Positions 19,945 through 29,890 of a stretch of DNA of 64,000 bases are shown here, piece after piece (position 1 is the stretch's first letter; each line of letters starts with the position of its first letter). Location: positions 372,001 through 436,000 of the forward strand of contig NZ_CP009518.1 in NCBI RefSeq assembly GCF_000970325.1, read 5' to 3'. This DNA is from Methanococcoides methylutens MM1. GTDB taxonomy: Archaea > Halobacteriota > Methanosarcinia > Methanosarcinales > Methanosarcinaceae. A program made the position numbers and the translations under genes. Below the pieces are notes generated by a model. That model saw only the letters and a program-made list of their open reading frames with translations. It ran no database searches and was not told the DNA's origin.

Positions 19945-20914
19945 CTTTTCTATCTCCGATTATTGTTTTTTTCTCAATGATCCTTTTTTCTTCAGAGTCC
20001 GTGTAGAATGGTATCCTGCGTTCTATGGACGCTCTCAGTAGCTCAGGAAGCTCTTCCTGCTTAGCGTTTGTGAAGTCTATCAGGTTATCATTGACCAGAA
20101 GGCAGGGCTTTAGCTTACCGTCTGCAGTTATCCTTAGCCTGTTACAATTGGCACAGAATTCAGCATTTTCAATAGGTCTGACAAACTCAACTTCTGCTCC
20201 GTTGATGATATAGCTTTTACGGTGATGCATCTTCCGCATCCTTATATCATCTGCACGTCTTTCAAGATCCTCCTCGATCTTTTTGGCATCAAGGTCATAT
20301 TGGGCACCGTCCCTGAAGTCCATTACCTGTATTATCTGTAGCACAAGGTCGCCGCTGTAACCCCTGACGAAATCCAGCATGTCATCGATCTCATTCTCAT
20401 TGATTCCTTTGAGAAGGACCATGTTGATCTTCACCGGAGTAAGGCCAGCATCGATGGCTGCTTTGATCCCCTCGAGCACTTCATAAAGGTCCTCCGGCCT
20501 TCCATGTGTGATATAGGCGTATTTATCGGGGTCAAGGGTGTCGAGACTGACATTCACACGGTCCAGACCTGCTTCTTTCAGGTCGTGTGCACGTCCTTTA
20601 AGCAATACTCCATTTGTGGTCACGGATACATCCTTTAGTTCCGGTAGTGCCTTGAGTATGTCCTCAAAATCTGTCCTGACGAGCGGTTCTCCTCCTGAGA
20701 ACTTGACCTTATTGACTCCGAACTTTGACGCGGTATCCACTATCTGCGCGATCATTTCAACTGTCATCTCGTTTCTGGTACCTTCGTCGCCTTCACTGTG
20801 GCAATAGATGCAGTCAAGGTTGCAACGGTTGGTAAGTGAGATCCGGAGACTTGTGACCGTCCGGCCGAACCTGTCTGTAAGAAGATCTTTTGAGGATTTC
20901 ATGTTCGTATACAC
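19934..20914 (-). CDS. moaA: GTP 3',8-cyclase (molybdenum cofactor biosynthesis)
   Basis: Radical SAM enzyme of 326 residues that makes the first intermediate of molybdopterin/tungstopterin from GTP. The N-terminal cluster is C-x3-C-x2-C in TNRCNLDCIYCH, and the second, substrate-binding cluster is at the C-terminus (FCANCNRLRITADGKLKPCL). The SAM-binding FSGGEPL is present. The start may instead be the ATG four codons in. In methanogens the pterin serves formylmethanofuran dehydrogenase. It is divergent from cfbB and overlaps a tiny downstream gene. Confidence 0.95.
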   Translation of the reverse strand: MYTNMKSSKDLLTDRFGRTVTSLRISLTNRCNLDCIYCHSEGDEGTRNEMTVEMIAQIVDTASKFGVNKVKFSGGEPLVRTDFEDILKALPELKDVSVTTNGVLLKGRAHDLKEAGLDRVNVSLDTLDPDKYAYITHGRPEDLYEVLEGIKAAIDAGLTPVKINMVLLKGINENEIDDMLDFVRGYSGDLVLQIIQVMDFRDGAQYDLDAKKIEEDLERRADDIRMRKMHHRKSYIINGAEVEFVRPIENAEFCANCNRLRITADGKLKPCLLVNDNLIDFTNAKQEELPELLRASIERRIPFYTDSEEKRIIEKKTIIGDRKDGS

Positions 20915-20946
20915 TAGAATGACTTAAGTTATGAACAGGAATAGTA

Positions 20947-22299
20947 ATGGATATATATAAAACCAACTCAATTAGAGGCATGAAACGATCGGTCCTAATT
21001 GCAGGAACACATAGCGGCGTAGGCAAAACCACTGTAGCAATGGGTGTTATGGCCGCTCTTACGAAAAGGAATATGAATGTACAGCCTTACAAGGTTGGTC
21101 CTGATTATATTGATCCTACACATCACACTGCCATATGCGGCAGGTCCTCAAGAAACCTTGATACATTCATGATGGGTGTTGAGGGAGTTCGAAGGACTGT
21201 TGAGAACAGCTACAAGGATGCCGATATTTCCGTTATCGAAGGTGTAATGGGTCTCTACGACGGTATGAACTCCACGGAGATCGCCAGCTCAGCCCATGTT
21301 GCCAAGTCCCTTGATATTCCTGTGATACTGGTCGTAAATGTTCATGGTATGTCCAGAAGCACCGGTGCCATAGTCAAGGGTTTCACCGAGTTCGACAAAG
21401 ACGTTAACATTGCAGGTGTTATCCTGAACAGGGTGGGCAGTCCTCGTCATGCTCAGATGATAAAGGACGTACTTCCTGACATTCCTGTTGTGGGTGCAGT
21501 TCCAAGGAACCAGGACGTAAAGGTCCCCTCAAGACACCTTGGTCTTCACATGGCTGGTGAACAGGACTATGATGTTGGCAAACTTGCAGAGTTCATTGAA
21601 GAGAACGTTGACATCGATGCGATCCTCTCCCTTGCTTCCGAGCCAAAGAAACCCGGGGTTGAGGATGAGAGGTGTATCGAGGATATGTCAGAGGTTACCA
21701 TTGGTGTTGCCCGTGATGCTGCATTTTGTTTCTATTACGAAGAAATGTTTGACATGTTCAGGAAGTGCGGTGCAAAGATCGAGTTCTTCAGTCCTCTTGA
21801 CGGCGAGATCCCTGAAGTTGATGGTATGTATTTCGGCGGTGGCTATCCTGAGCTGAACATTGCCGAACTTGAGAAGTCCCGGACCACAAAGAAGCTCAAA
21901 GACCTTTCCGCAGACGGTATGCCGATCTATGGTGAATGTGGTGGATTGCAGTACCTTTGCAGTTCCTATGAGATCGAGGATGTTGTTTACAAGATGGCAG
22001 ACCTTTTCCCAGCAGAGACCGTCCTTACAAAGAAACTTCAGGCACTTGGATATACTCACGGTGTTGCAAAAGGCAAGTTCATCAAAGGACCTGTCCGGGG
22101 ACACGAGTTCCACTACTCTCTTACAGAGTGTGACAGTGATTCAAGGCTCATCTATGAAATGGAGCGCGGAAAAGGTATCATGAACGGCAAGGATGGTATC
22201 ACAGAGCATAATTCCCTTGCAAGTTACATGCACGCACACCCTGCTTCCTTCCCTGTGGACAGTTTTGTGGAAGAATGCCGTAAGTATGGCAGGAAATAA
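20947..22299 (+). CDS. cfbB: Ni-sirohydrochlorin / cobyrinate a,c-diamide synthase
   Basis: Glutamine- and ATP-dependent amidase of 450 residues in the CbiA/CfbB family. The N-terminal P-loop reads AGTHSGVGKTTV; the C-terminal class I glutaminase domain has the nucleophile in GECGGLQYL and the partner histidine in GHEFHYS. In methanogens this family amidates Ni-sirohydrochlorin for coenzyme F430, and the same or a paralogous enzyme amidates cobyrinate for cobamides. No other cfb or cbi gene is adjacent, so the split cannot be decided here. AGGA six bases before the ATG at 20947 supports that start. Confidence 0.9.
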   Translation: MDIYKTNSIRGMKRSVLIAGTHSGVGKTTVAMGVMAALTKRNMNVQPYKVGPDYIDPTHHTAICGRSSRNLDTFMMGVEGVRRTVENSYKDADISVIEGVMGLYDGMNSTEIASSAHVAKSLDIPVILVVNVHGMSRSTGAIVKGFTEFDKDVNIAGVILNRVGSPRHAQMIKDVLPDIPVVGAVPRNQDVKVPSRHLGLHMAGEQDYDVGKLAEFIEENVDIDAILSLASEPKKPGVEDERCIEDMSEVTIGVARDAAFCFYYEEMFDMFRKCGAKIEFFSPLDGEIPEVDGMYFGGGYPELNIAELEKSRTTKKLKDLSADGMPIYGECGGLQYLCSSYEIEDVVYKMADLFPAETVLTKKLQALGYTHGVAKGKFIKGPVRGHEFHYSLTECDSDSRLIYEMERGKGIMNGKDGITEHNSLASYMHAHPASFPVDSFVEECRKYGRK

Positions 22300-22368
22300 T
22301 TAAGTGGAAATTTGCTGCATTAAACAAAATGCTAAATTTAAAATTAGATCCGGAATTAACTAATAAAT

Positions 22369-22400
22369 TCAAAAGAGGAGGCCTTCAGGTCTTCTTTTGA
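22369..22400. terminator. Hairpin between cfbB and priL
   Basis: TCAAAAGAGGA and TCTTCTTTTGA form an 11-base stem with one mismatch around a 10-base loop. It overlaps the last codons of priL and lies about 70 bp after cfbB, on convergent genes. It could terminate cfbB transcripts, though no long T-run follows on the plus strand. Confidence 0.4.
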
Positions 22401-23443
22401 TTATCTTTTTCCATTTTGTTCTTGAACCACATCCTTCTGCTGTAATATCCTAATGGATGTTTTATGCTCTTGCAGATCTCATCGGGATTGTAACAGTTTC
22501 CGTATGTGCGCATGGTGTTGCAGGACGGTGGCTTGTAGGGCGTACCTGAGGAGCCTGCAATATGCTCTATCTGGTAGCGTGTCTTCTCTTCGTCAAAGTC
22601 AGGCGATACATTGAACATGGCAACAACCTCGTCCACGGACATCCCTATGTTGAGCAGGAACGATGTCATTGCAAATCTCATTGAATGGGCGAGGTTCACT
22701 CCTGCCCTGACCTTTGCGATAGCCTCTACGATACATGGGGGGAACAGTTCACTTTCCACCTTCTGGAACTCTCCGACACCAAAATCGGATTTCTTTTCTT
22801 CCAGGGTCTCGTTGATATCTGTAAGGTGAGGGTTACATGCCTCGCATATCTCTTCAGGAACTGCCAGTGGCAGTGCATTCTGTATGCGTACGCGAATGGC
22901 TTCCTGGAGCAGACGGGCGAACTCTTCCTTTGTGATCCTCACATGGCCTGCTTTCATTTTCCTGTTGACCAGCTTCCAGTTGAGGTCCTTTAAGGGACTT
23001 GCAAGCCTTATGTAATCGGTAAAATGAAGGTCGAAAAGGATGTCATGGGTTTCCTCATTCTCGTAAGTATCTGCATTGATTCGGAAATCGACCCCGATCT
23101 CCTGTAGGAATTCCGGTTGTTGTGTCTTAAGGAGCCTGTATGCAGCCTTTGCTTCTGCAAGTGCATATTTCCTTATCAGGAACTGGTCATCTATGCAGGA
23201 TACCAATATCCTGGCAAAAGGATAGGATAAGAGCTCGGTGAGTATCTTTCCCTCTTCCGAAGCTGAAGGTGAGGGCTTTTCTATCTCTCCGGTCAGTGAT
23301 TGTGTGACACGTTCCTTTCCGCGCATGCGGGCCGCGTCAAGTGCGCGGGAGGATAATAGTCTCTCTGGTGAAAAACCGAGGCTACCGACATATTCGGATG
23401 CCTCGGATACGAAAGGATATAAGGCCAGATCTCTGTTTTCCAT
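22385..23443 (-). CDS. priL: DNA primase large subunit PriL
   Basis: Non-catalytic primase subunit, 352 residues from the ATG at 23443, which begins one base after the pcn stop. An upstream alternative start at 23470 would lie inside pcn. The C-terminal Fe-S domain has the conserved cysteines (CIVEA, then CNTMRTYGNC and CKSIKHPLGYY). It regulates primer synthesis by PriS. Tight spacing after pcn shows a replication operon. Confidence 0.93.
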   Translation of the reverse strand: MENRDLALYPFVSEASEYVGSLGFSPERLLSSRALDAARMRGKERVTQSLTGEIEKPSPSASEEGKILTELLSYPFARILVSCIDDQFLIRKYALAEAKAAYRLLKTQQPEFLQEIGVDFRINADTYENEETHDILFDLHFTDYIRLASPLKDLNWKLVNRKMKAGHVRITKEEFARLLQEAIRVRIQNALPLAVPEEICEACNPHLTDINETLEEKKSDFGVGEFQKVESELFPPCIVEAIAKVRAGVNLAHSMRFAMTSFLLNIGMSVDEVVAMFNVSPDFDEEKTRYQIEHIAGSSGTPYKPPSCNTMRTYGNCYNPDEICKSIKHPLGYYSRRMWFKNKMEKDNQKKT

Positions 23444-23444
23444 T

Positions 23445-24182
23445 TTAGTCAGACTCGATCCTTGGTGCAAGGAGATATCCGATAGTTCCGGCTCCGTTGG
23501 CGATGGAGAAGTTGATCTTTATCGGGAAGTCCTTTCCAAGGTGAAGTGTAACTTCGTTGGATTTAGAGGCGGGTTTGATGATGTCTGAAAGGTAGTCCAG
23601 TGAGAACAGTGAACGTGTGTCGTTGGGCTTGATGTCGATCAGCTGATCTCTTGACATTGTGAGCTTCACACGGTCAGTGTCACCCTCTGCTTCCATGAAG
23701 AAGTCCTCTCCTTCAACACCAAGTAACATGTGGTCGCTGATCTTCTCTGCAGCTTTGACAGCTTTCTGGAGGTCCTTGCCGTTAAGGACGATCTGTGCCG
23801 GAAGGTCGAGCTGTGGTATCCTTGGCTCTGCACGGATGGTTGACGGATCAAGTAAGGATAGTGTGTATGAGAAACCGCCGATCTGGATCATCAGTTTCTT
23901 TGTATCTTCATTGAGTTCCATGTGGACCTTGTCATCCCTGTCTGCAACTCCGAGTATGTCACTTACTCTTGAGAGGTCCAATCCCAGTTCGCAGTCATCT
24001 GCACTGAAATCATCGAAGGCCTCGGTCGCCAGGTCAAAACTGACCATTGCAACGTTTGCAGGATCTACTGCCCGGACGGCGATTCCTTCCGGTGATATCC
24101 TGAACCTTGCTTCATCCACGAGTACAGATAGTGTTTCGACTGAATCCTTTAGAAGATATGCATCAATTGTCGCCTTGAACAT
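23445..24182 (-). CDS. pcn: DNA polymerase sliding clamp (PCNA)
   Basis: PCNA of 245 residues, the normal archaeal length. The N-terminal FKATIDAYLLKDSVETLSVLVDEA, the central loop, and the C-terminal APRIESD match the family. It forms a homotrimeric ring that tethers polymerases; PIP-box tails are present in this window on DinB (QKTLAEFF) and RFC-L (QKTLFDF). It lies in the minus-strand string nudix - tfs - pcn - priL. Confidence 0.97.
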   Translation of the reverse strand: MFKATIDAYLLKDSVETLSVLVDEARFRISPEGIAVRAVDPANVAMVSFDLATEAFDDFSADDCELGLDLSRVSDILGVADRDDKVHMELNEDTKKLMIQIGGFSYTLSLLDPSTIRAEPRIPQLDLPAQIVLNGKDLQKAVKAAEKISDHMLLGVEGEDFFMEAEGDTDRVKLTMSRDQLIDIKPNDTRSLFSLDYLSDIIKPASKSNEVTLHLGKDFPIKINFSIANGAGTIGYLLAPRIESD

Positions 24183-24270
24183 GTTGTTTCTCCGCCAAAT
24201 AGTTTCGATTTCAACTTCTTTATATCAGTTACAGTATATATGTTTTCACTGTTTTGCTTTGACACGGCTT

Positions 24271-24582
24271 TTAGTCGTATTCACGCCATGTGAAGCTGCA
24301 TTTAGTACACTTGAAGAACCTAGTTTCGGATTCATCAGCAGATCTCAGCTGCCTGAGCCACCAGTATGCGGTATTGTTTTCACATTCAGGGCATCTTACA
24401 GTAGTTGTCGGCAGTCCTTCGTCAATATTTCCTTCAAGAACTGTAACTTCTCTTTCTTCACGGTTTGATCTTGATACAAGTTCAGGCGCTTCTTCCTTCT
24501 CTTTTACATACCCGCATTTTTTGCATTTTAATGAGCCTTCGATGGGGAACATCATGCTCTTACATTTTGGACAGAATTCCAT
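24271..24582 (-). CDS. tfs: Transcription factor S (TFIIS-like)
   Basis: Zinc-ribbon protein of 103 residues from the ATG at 24582 (start MEFCPKCKSMMFP). Two ribbons are visible: N-terminal CPKC/CKKC and C-terminal CPEC/CTKC. The acidic hairpin in RSADESETRFFKC carries the D-E pair needed to stimulate RNA cleavage by stalled RNA polymerase, so it should be an active cleavage factor. The gene overlaps the upstream NUDIX gene by 23 bases. Confidence 0.94.
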   Translation of the reverse strand: MEFCPKCKSMMFPIEGSLKCKKCGYVKEKEEAPELVSRSNREEREVTVLEGNIDEGLPTTTVRCPECENNTAYWWLRQLRSADESETRFFKCTKCSFTWREYD

Positions 24583-24979
24583 TAATATCGTCTCCTGCGT
24601 CGTCAATCATTTTCTGGTGGTCGAAAGCTATGTCCGGCAGCTCCTTTATGTCGAACAATGCTACTCCGGCGGCGTCCGTAGCGGCTCTTGGTTCTCCGTG
24701 GCCGATCGCAAGGTAACAAACGGACACAGTATGCCCTCTCGGGTCGCGCGAAGGCTCAGAATATACTCCAACCAATTTAATAATATCGATAGACAGCCCG
24801 GTCTCTTCATTTGCTTCACGAATGACCGCAGCTTCGGTCGTCTCTCCCACCTCCACAAAACCGCCAGGCAATGCGAAGTTGTTTTTAAAGGGAGGGTTCT
24901 TCCTTTTAATGAGTACAATCTTCCTGTTTAATATGATTACGGCATCAACTGTTAGCAGGGGTGTGGTTGGAACTGTCAT
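24560..24979 (-). CDS. NUDIX hydrolase
   Basis: Protein of 139 residues with a complete Nudix box: GGFVEVGETTEAAVIREANEETGL fits G-x5-E-x7-RE-U-x-EE-x-G-U (shown over positions about 41-64). N-terminal VDAVIILNRKIVLIKRKNPPF resembles ADP-ribose pyrophosphatase-type family members. The substrate is probably ADP-ribose or another nucleoside diphosphate derivative. First gene of the tfs - pcn - priL string and divergent from artA. Confidence 0.9.
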   Translation of the reverse strand: MTVPTTPLLTVDAVIILNRKIVLIKRKNPPFKNNFALPGGFVEVGETTEAAVIREANEETGLSIDIIKLVGVYSEPSRDPRGHTVSVCYLAIGHGEPRAATDAAGVALFDIKELPDIAFDHQKMIDDAGDDINGILSKM

Positions 24980-25046
24980 TTGAACAAAACCTTAATACAA
25001 TTAGCAATGATACTATATATCATACCTGTAATAAAGGTGCTTCATA

Positions 25047-25859
25047 ATGATAGAGAATGTACTATGGATCGCAGTTGCCCTGATGGTCCTCTCCTCGGTA
25101 ATTCCTGCAAAAAGAGGCGCAAAGTACCTCGTAGGCGGGGTGGGGTGGATCTTCTTTTCCGTCCATTGGGCATACCAGCCAGTTCACTATATTGAGATCA
25201 GTGATTACTTCAATGTAGTGCTGACCCTGGCAATTGCCGCGTTCTGTCTTTTCATGGCACACAATATGATACGTGAGTACAGGGAACCTTCTATATCAGG
25301 AAGGGGCGGAGATATTGATATTGTCCTGATGGTAACAAGTGCAACGGCCATAGGCTCATTGTTCTATTTCCCTTTCGCAAATATTCCTGCCCTGAACCAG
25401 TGGCTGATATCCAATGTGACCAATGCTACGGCCGGTCTTCTCACCTTTCTGGGATACAATGTGGATTCCACATGGCATAAGATTACCTACAATGGCTATA
25501 CTGTGCAGATAATCCTTGCCTGTACTGCCATCGAAAGCATTGCCCTTTTCACAGGACTTATAATCTCCATCAATGCACCTTTCAAAAGGCTCATGTCAGC
25601 ATTTATGATATCGGTGCCGGTAATATATGCACTTAATATTGTCAGGGATGCTTTTGTGATAGTGGCTTACGGTGACCAGTGGTTCGGTCCTGAAAGTTTT
25701 GAGATCGCACACCACGTGATCGCCAAGATCGGATCAGCTATCGCACTCTTTGTGATAGCTTATGCTGTGATGCGAATATTACCTGAGCTTCTTGACATGA
25801 TCGACGGTCTGTGGCAGATGACAACCAGGCGTGTCAGGAATATTGTACGGAAAAGCTAA
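25047..25859 (+). CDS. artA: Archaeosortase A
   Basis: Polytopic membrane protease/transpeptidase of 270 residues with about seven hydrophobic helices. The catalytic triad is visible: C159 in ILACTAIES, R200 in NIVRDAFV and H222/H223 in FEIAHHVIAK. The family removes the PGF-CTERM tail of surface proteins and joins them to a lipid. It is followed by the decarboxylase (11 bp) and then the archaetidylserine synthase genes. As I recall, haloarchaeal ArtA needs PssA and PssD homologues for its lipid substrate, which fits this operon. Confidence 0.93.
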   Translation: MIENVLWIAVALMVLSSVIPAKRGAKYLVGGVGWIFFSVHWAYQPVHYIEISDYFNVVLTLAIAAFCLFMAHNMIREYREPSISGRGGDIDIVLMVTSATAIGSLFYFPFANIPALNQWLISNVTNATAGLLTFLGYNVDSTWHKITYNGYTVQIILACTAIESIALFTGLIISINAPFKRLMSAFMISVPVIYALNIVRDAFVIVAYGDQWFGPESFEIAHHVIAKIGSAIALFVIAYAVMRILPELLDMIDGLWQMTTRRVRNIVRKS

Positions 25860-25870
25860 GGACCTCGGAA

Positions 25871-26500
25871 ATGTTAGCTAAAGATTCGACCTCATGGATC
25901 GCTTTTATGGGCTTTTTTGCTCTGGCAGTTACAATAGCATCTTTCATTACTGGTCTTTTGTCGCTCCGCTACTTGTCATATGCTACTGTTGCTGTCTTTG
26001 TTTTCATGGTCTGGTTCTTCAGGGACCCTGACAGGACAACAAAGATATGTGACCACTGCCTGTTCTCTGCTGCAGACGGAAAGGTCATAGACGTTAGCAA
26101 TGGGAAGGTCTGTGTTTTCATGAACATCCATAATGTTCATGTCAACCGTGCACCGATCTCCGGTAAGATCCGCAGCATAGAGCACAAAAAAGGTGGACAT
26201 ATACCTGCCTTCAACAAAGATTCCGACCGAAACGAGCGTACTATCACAATCATAGAGAGCAGTCATGGTGATGTGGAGGTGACCCAGATAGCCGGTGTCC
26301 TCGTGCGCAGGATCGTATCCTATTTGCAGGAAGGTGATGAGGTTGTCAGCGGCCAAAAGATCGGTATGATCCGCTTTGGGTCCAGGGTCGATGTGAGCCT
26401 TCCTTCAAACTTCGAGATATCCTGTAAGGTAGGTGACCGCGTTTATGCAGGAGAATCCATGATCGCAAAAGAAAAAGGCTTCAGGAGGAAACAAAAATGA
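25871..26500 (+). CDS. asd: Archaetidylserine decarboxylase
   Basis: PssD-family decarboxylase of 209 residues from the ATG at 25871. An N-terminal hydrophobic hairpin (about 10-50) anchors it. The self-cleavage site is G170-S171 in IRFGSRVD, which yields the pyruvoyl cofactor. HNVHVNRAP is the family histidine motif. It converts archaetidylserine to archaetidylethanolamine. The stop overlaps the next start by 4 bases (ATGA). Confidence 0.92.
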   Translation: MLAKDSTSWIAFMGFFALAVTIASFITGLLSLRYLSYATVAVFVFMVWFFRDPDRTTKICDHCLFSAADGKVIDVSNGKVCVFMNIHNVHVNRAPISGKIRSIEHKKGGHIPAFNKDSDRNERTITIIESSHGDVEVTQIAGVLVRRIVSYLQEGDEVVSGQKIGMIRFGSRVDVSLPSNFEISCKVGDRVYAGESMIAKEKGFRRKQK

Positions 26501-27177
26501 TGTTCAAGCTCCTCCGTATCCCTGACTTCATGACGCTTGGTAATGCCCTTTTCGGCATGATGGCGATCTTCAGTGCATGCTCCGGTTATGATGACCTTGC
26601 TTTCATATTGATACTTTTTGCAGCTATTGCTGATGGAATGGATGGTTTCCTGGCTCGAAAGGTTGGTAGCAGTGACGTTGGTGAGTATCTTGATTCCCTT
26701 GCAGACGCGATATCTTTCGGTGTTGCACCTGCCTGTGCCTTATACTTCATCTATGGATACTCTCATCCATACCTGATGGCAACTGTGGCCTGTTTCTATC
26801 TGTTCTGCGGAATTCTTCGTCTTGCAAGATTCAATACGAAGCACAAAAGCATACCTGACTTTGAGGGCCTGCCAATAACCGCAGCTGCCGTAGTAATGGC
26901 TTCCTATCTGCTCATAGCAGACCGTTACGTTTACTTTTACGGCGTAATCGGTATCATGGTATTGCTTTCTTTACTTATGGTCAGTGAATACCCATATCCA
27001 AAGCTAAGAGGTCCAAAAGCAATGGGATTTGTGGCTCTAGTATTTGCTTTACCCATAATCTCTTATTTTGTGTTCCCTGCATATCTTTCTGTATTTTCCA
27101 CAGTAATGTTTCTCTTGTTATTCCTCTATCTTGAATCTCCGATAATGAGGGTCCCGAGGAAATATTATGAGGACTGA
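26497..27177 (+). CDS. pssA: CDP-archaeol:serine archaetidyltransferase
   Basis: CDP-alcohol phosphotransferase of 226 residues with six or more membrane helices. The family signature DG-x2-DG..AR-x8-G-x3-D-x3-D is present as DGMDGFLARKV..SSDVGEYLDSLAD. Linkage to asd identifies it as the serine transferase. The operon artA-asd-pssA couples surface protein lipidation to polar lipid synthesis. Confidence 0.9.
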   Translation: MMFKLLRIPDFMTLGNALFGMMAIFSACSGYDDLAFILILFAAIADGMDGFLARKVGSSDVGEYLDSLADAISFGVAPACALYFIYGYSHPYLMATVACFYLFCGILRLARFNTKHKSIPDFEGLPITAAAVVMASYLLIADRYVYFYGVIGIMVLLSLLMVSEYPYPKLRGPKAMGFVALVFALPIISYFVFPAYLSVFSTVMFLLLFLYLESPIMRVPRKYYED

Positions 27178-27256
27178 ACTGGAAACTACGACTGGCAAAT
27201 TCCTTTCGTGATAGTCCTATCCAAAATTTGGTCTGGTAATGTTAAAAAAGTATTAA

Positions 27257-27275
27257 AGGGGATCATCTATCCCCT
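27257..27275 (-). terminator. clpB terminator
   Basis: Perfect 7-bp stem AGGGGAT/ATCCCCT with a 5-base loop, located 9 bases after the clpB stop on the minus strand and followed by TTAATACTTTTTT. It also sits between the convergent pssA and clpB genes. Confidence 0.8.
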
Positions 27276-27283
27276 CTAAAGTC

Positions 27284-29890
27284 TTATTCTTCAGCCCGTT
27301 CTTTCACTTCAACAGTGATTCCCCGTTCATTGGCATCCACGACAACGGTACATCCTTCAAGTGCCTTTCCTGCAACGATCAGTTTTGCAACTGCTGTCTC
27401 TACCTCATTCTGGATCACACGTTTTAGTGGGCGTGCCCCAAACATTTCACTGTAACCTGCATCTCCAAGGTAGTGCTTGGCGTCATCGGTGATCTCAAGG
27501 GTTATCCTCTTGTCCCTGAGCCTGTGGACAAGGTCTGCAACCTTTATGTCCACGATATGAACAAGCTGGTCTTTCGTCAGTGGCCTGAAGATCGCCAGCT
27601 CGTCGATACGGTTGATGAACTCCGGCCTGAAGTGCTTTGTCAGCTCATTCTGTGCCATCTCCTGCATCTTTGCATAGTCCTCGCCTTTCTCAAGTTTTGA
27701 GATCGCGTAGTCCACGCAGATGTTCGATGTCATGATTATCAGCGTGTTCTTGAAGTCCACCGTCCTTCCCTGTGAATCTGTCAGGCGTCCGTCATCGAGA
27801 ATCTGGAGCATAACATTGAACACATCATGGTGGGCCTTTTCGATCTCATCGAACAGGACTACGGAATATGGTCTCCTGCGTACTGCTTCGGTGAGCTGCC
27901 CACCTTCCTCGTGGCCGATGTATCCTGGTGGAGCACCGATAAGCCTTGAAACGGTGTGCTTTTCCATGTACTCGGACATGTCAATGCGGATCATGTTGTT
28001 CTCATCATCGAACAACTCTGCTGCAAGTGCTTTGGCAAGCTCTGTCTTACCAACCCCGGTAGGTCCCAGGAAAATGAAGCTTCCGATGGGTCTTCTGGGA
28101 TCCTTGATACCTGCATAGGCACGGATGACCGCATCCGAGACTGCCTTAACAGTTTCATCCTGTCCGATCAATCTCTCGTGGAGCTTGTCTTCCAGGTGGA
28201 TCAGCTTCTCACGTTCTCCTTCCATAAGCTTCGTGACCGGAATATTGGTCCACTGGCTGACTACCTGTGCAATATCCTCTTCTCCGACCTCTTCCTTGAG
28301 GAGCATCTCTTCCTGCTGTTCCTGCAGTTTTTCTTCCTCTTCCTTGTATTGGTGTTCGAGAGGCGCAAGTGTACCGTATTTCAGCTTGGATGCCTGTTCG
28401 AAGTCTCCGCTGTTCTCGGCAAGCTCTAATTGGACCTTTATTTCTTCGATCTGCTGCTTCAGGGAACCAAGGTTTGCGATGACATCCTTTTCAGCCTGCC
28501 ATTTTGCCCTCATGGCATCGGATTCGGCGCGGATGTCCGCAAGCTCTTTCTCAAGGTCGGCAAGCCTTTCTTTTGAAGCTGCATCCTTCTCTTTTTTGAG
28601 TGCTTCGCGCTCGATCTCCAGCTGGAGTATCTTCCTGTCAGCTTTGTCAAGTTCCGGTGGCTTGCTGTCGATGGATGTCCTTACTTTTGCAGCTGCCTCG
28701 TCCACAAGGTCTATGGCCTTGTCAGGAAGGAACCTGTCCGAAATGTAGCGGTCGCTGAGAACTGCTGCTGCCACAAGTGCGGTATCCTTAAGCCTTACTC
28801 CGTGGTGGACCTCATACTTCTCTTTCAGTCCCCTGAGGATTGAAATGGTGTTCTCAACATCAGGCTGGTCCACAAGCACCGGCAGGAAACGTCTCTCAAG
28901 AGCTGCATCTTTCTCAATGTATTTGCGGTATTCATCAAGGGTGGTAGCACCGATACAATGGAGTTCACCCCTTGCCAGCATAGGCTTTAACAGGTTTCCT
29001 GCATCCATGGCACCCTCTGTGGCTCCTGCACCTACGATGGTGTGCAGTTCATCGATGAAGAGGATTATCTGTCCTTCTGATTCCACAACTTCCTTTAAGA
29101 CTGCTTTGAGGCGTTCCTCGAACTCTCCTCTAAACTTCGCTCCTGCGATCAGGGAACCCATGTCCAGTGCGATGATCTTCTTATCTTTCATATCATCGGG
29201 GACGTCCCTTTTTGCAATACGCAGTGCAAGGCCCTCGACAATTGCGGTCTTACCGACACCGGCCTCTCCGATGAGGACCGGGTTGTTCTTTCTGCGCCTG
29301 GAAAGGATCTCGATTGTGTGCCTGATCTCCTGGTCCCTTCCGATAACAGGGTCAAGTTTACCCTGTGCAGCAAGTTCTGTAAAGTCGATGCCGTATTTCT
29401 TTAACGGTTCCATTGTATCTTCGGGATTTTCGGTTGTGATGCGGCGGTTCCCCCTTAGTTCTTTTATTGCCTGTAATATTGTTTCTGTTGTGACTCCTGC
29501 CTCCTGAAGTATACGAGAGCTGGAGCTTCCTTTCTCTTTTAATAATGCTATGAGGAGGTGTTCAACACTGACGTACTCGTCGCTCATGGCGCGGGCTTCC
29601 TTGTCTGCTGTATCCAGTACCCGGTTGTAGGACTGGCTCACGTATGCCTGCTCGCTCCCCGGGCCGGATACCTGTGGAAGTCCTGATAAGTGCTGTTCAA
29701 GCTTCCGGACGATCTCCTGTGTGTCAGCGTCCATGTTTGTAAGAAGTGTGGATACGAGGCCACCCTCCTGTTCCATCAATGCAAGGAACAGGTGTTCACA
29801 ATCTGTCTGCTGGTTGTAGTATCTTGCAGAAATTGTGAATGACTTCTGGATGGCTTCTTGTGCTTTCTGTGTAAAACGGTTTAGATCCAT
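27284..29890 (-). CDS. clpB: ClpB protein disaggregase
   Basis: AAA+ chaperone of 868 residues, the bacterial ClpB length. Order of domains: Clp N repeats (about 1-150), NBD1 with [13 protein letters not shown], the coiled-coil M-domain (about 410-530, long charged heptads), NBD2 with [14 protein letters not shown], then a C-terminal oligomerisation domain. It works with Hsp70 to rescue aggregates. AAGGAGGT just ahead of the ATG is an unusually strong ribosome-binding site for this window. ClpB is patchy in archaea and in methanogens is usually thought to derive from bacteria. Confidence 0.96.
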   Translation of the reverse strand: MDLNRFTQKAQEAIQKSFTISARYYNQQTDCEHLFLALMEQEGGLVSTLLTNMDADTQEIVRKLEQHLSGLPQVSGPGSEQAYVSQSYNRVLDTADKEARAMSDEYVSVEHLLIALLKEKGSSSSRILQEAGVTTETILQAIKELRGNRRITTENPEDTMEPLKKYGIDFTELAAQGKLDPVIGRDQEIRHTIEILSRRRKNNPVLIGEAGVGKTAIVEGLALRIAKRDVPDDMKDKKIIALDMGSLIAGAKFRGEFEERLKAVLKEVVESEGQIILFIDELHTIVGAGATEGAMDAGNLLKPMLARGELHCIGATTLDEYRKYIEKDAALERRFLPVLVDQPDVENTISILRGLKEKYEVHHGVRLKDTALVAAAVLSDRYISDRFLPDKAIDLVDEAAAKVRTSIDSKPPELDKADRKILQLEIEREALKKEKDAASKERLADLEKELADIRAESDAMRAKWQAEKDVIANLGSLKQQIEEIKVQLELAENSGDFEQASKLKYGTLAPLEHQYKEEEEKLQEQQEEMLLKEEVGEEDIAQVVSQWTNIPVTKLMEGEREKLIHLEDKLHERLIGQDETVKAVSDAVIRAYAGIKDPRRPIGSFIFLGPTGVGKTELAKALAAELFDDENNMIRIDMSEYMEKHTVSRLIGAPPGYIGHEEGGQLTEAVRRRPYSVVLFDEIEKAHHDVFNVMLQILDDGRLTDSQGRTVDFKNTLIIMTSNICVDYAISKLEKGEDYAKMQEMAQNELTKHFRPEFINRIDELAIFRPLTKDQLVHIVDIKVADLVHRLRDKRITLEITDDAKHYLGDAGYSEMFGARPLKRVIQNEVETAVAKLIVAGKALEGCTVVVDANERGITVEVKERAEE

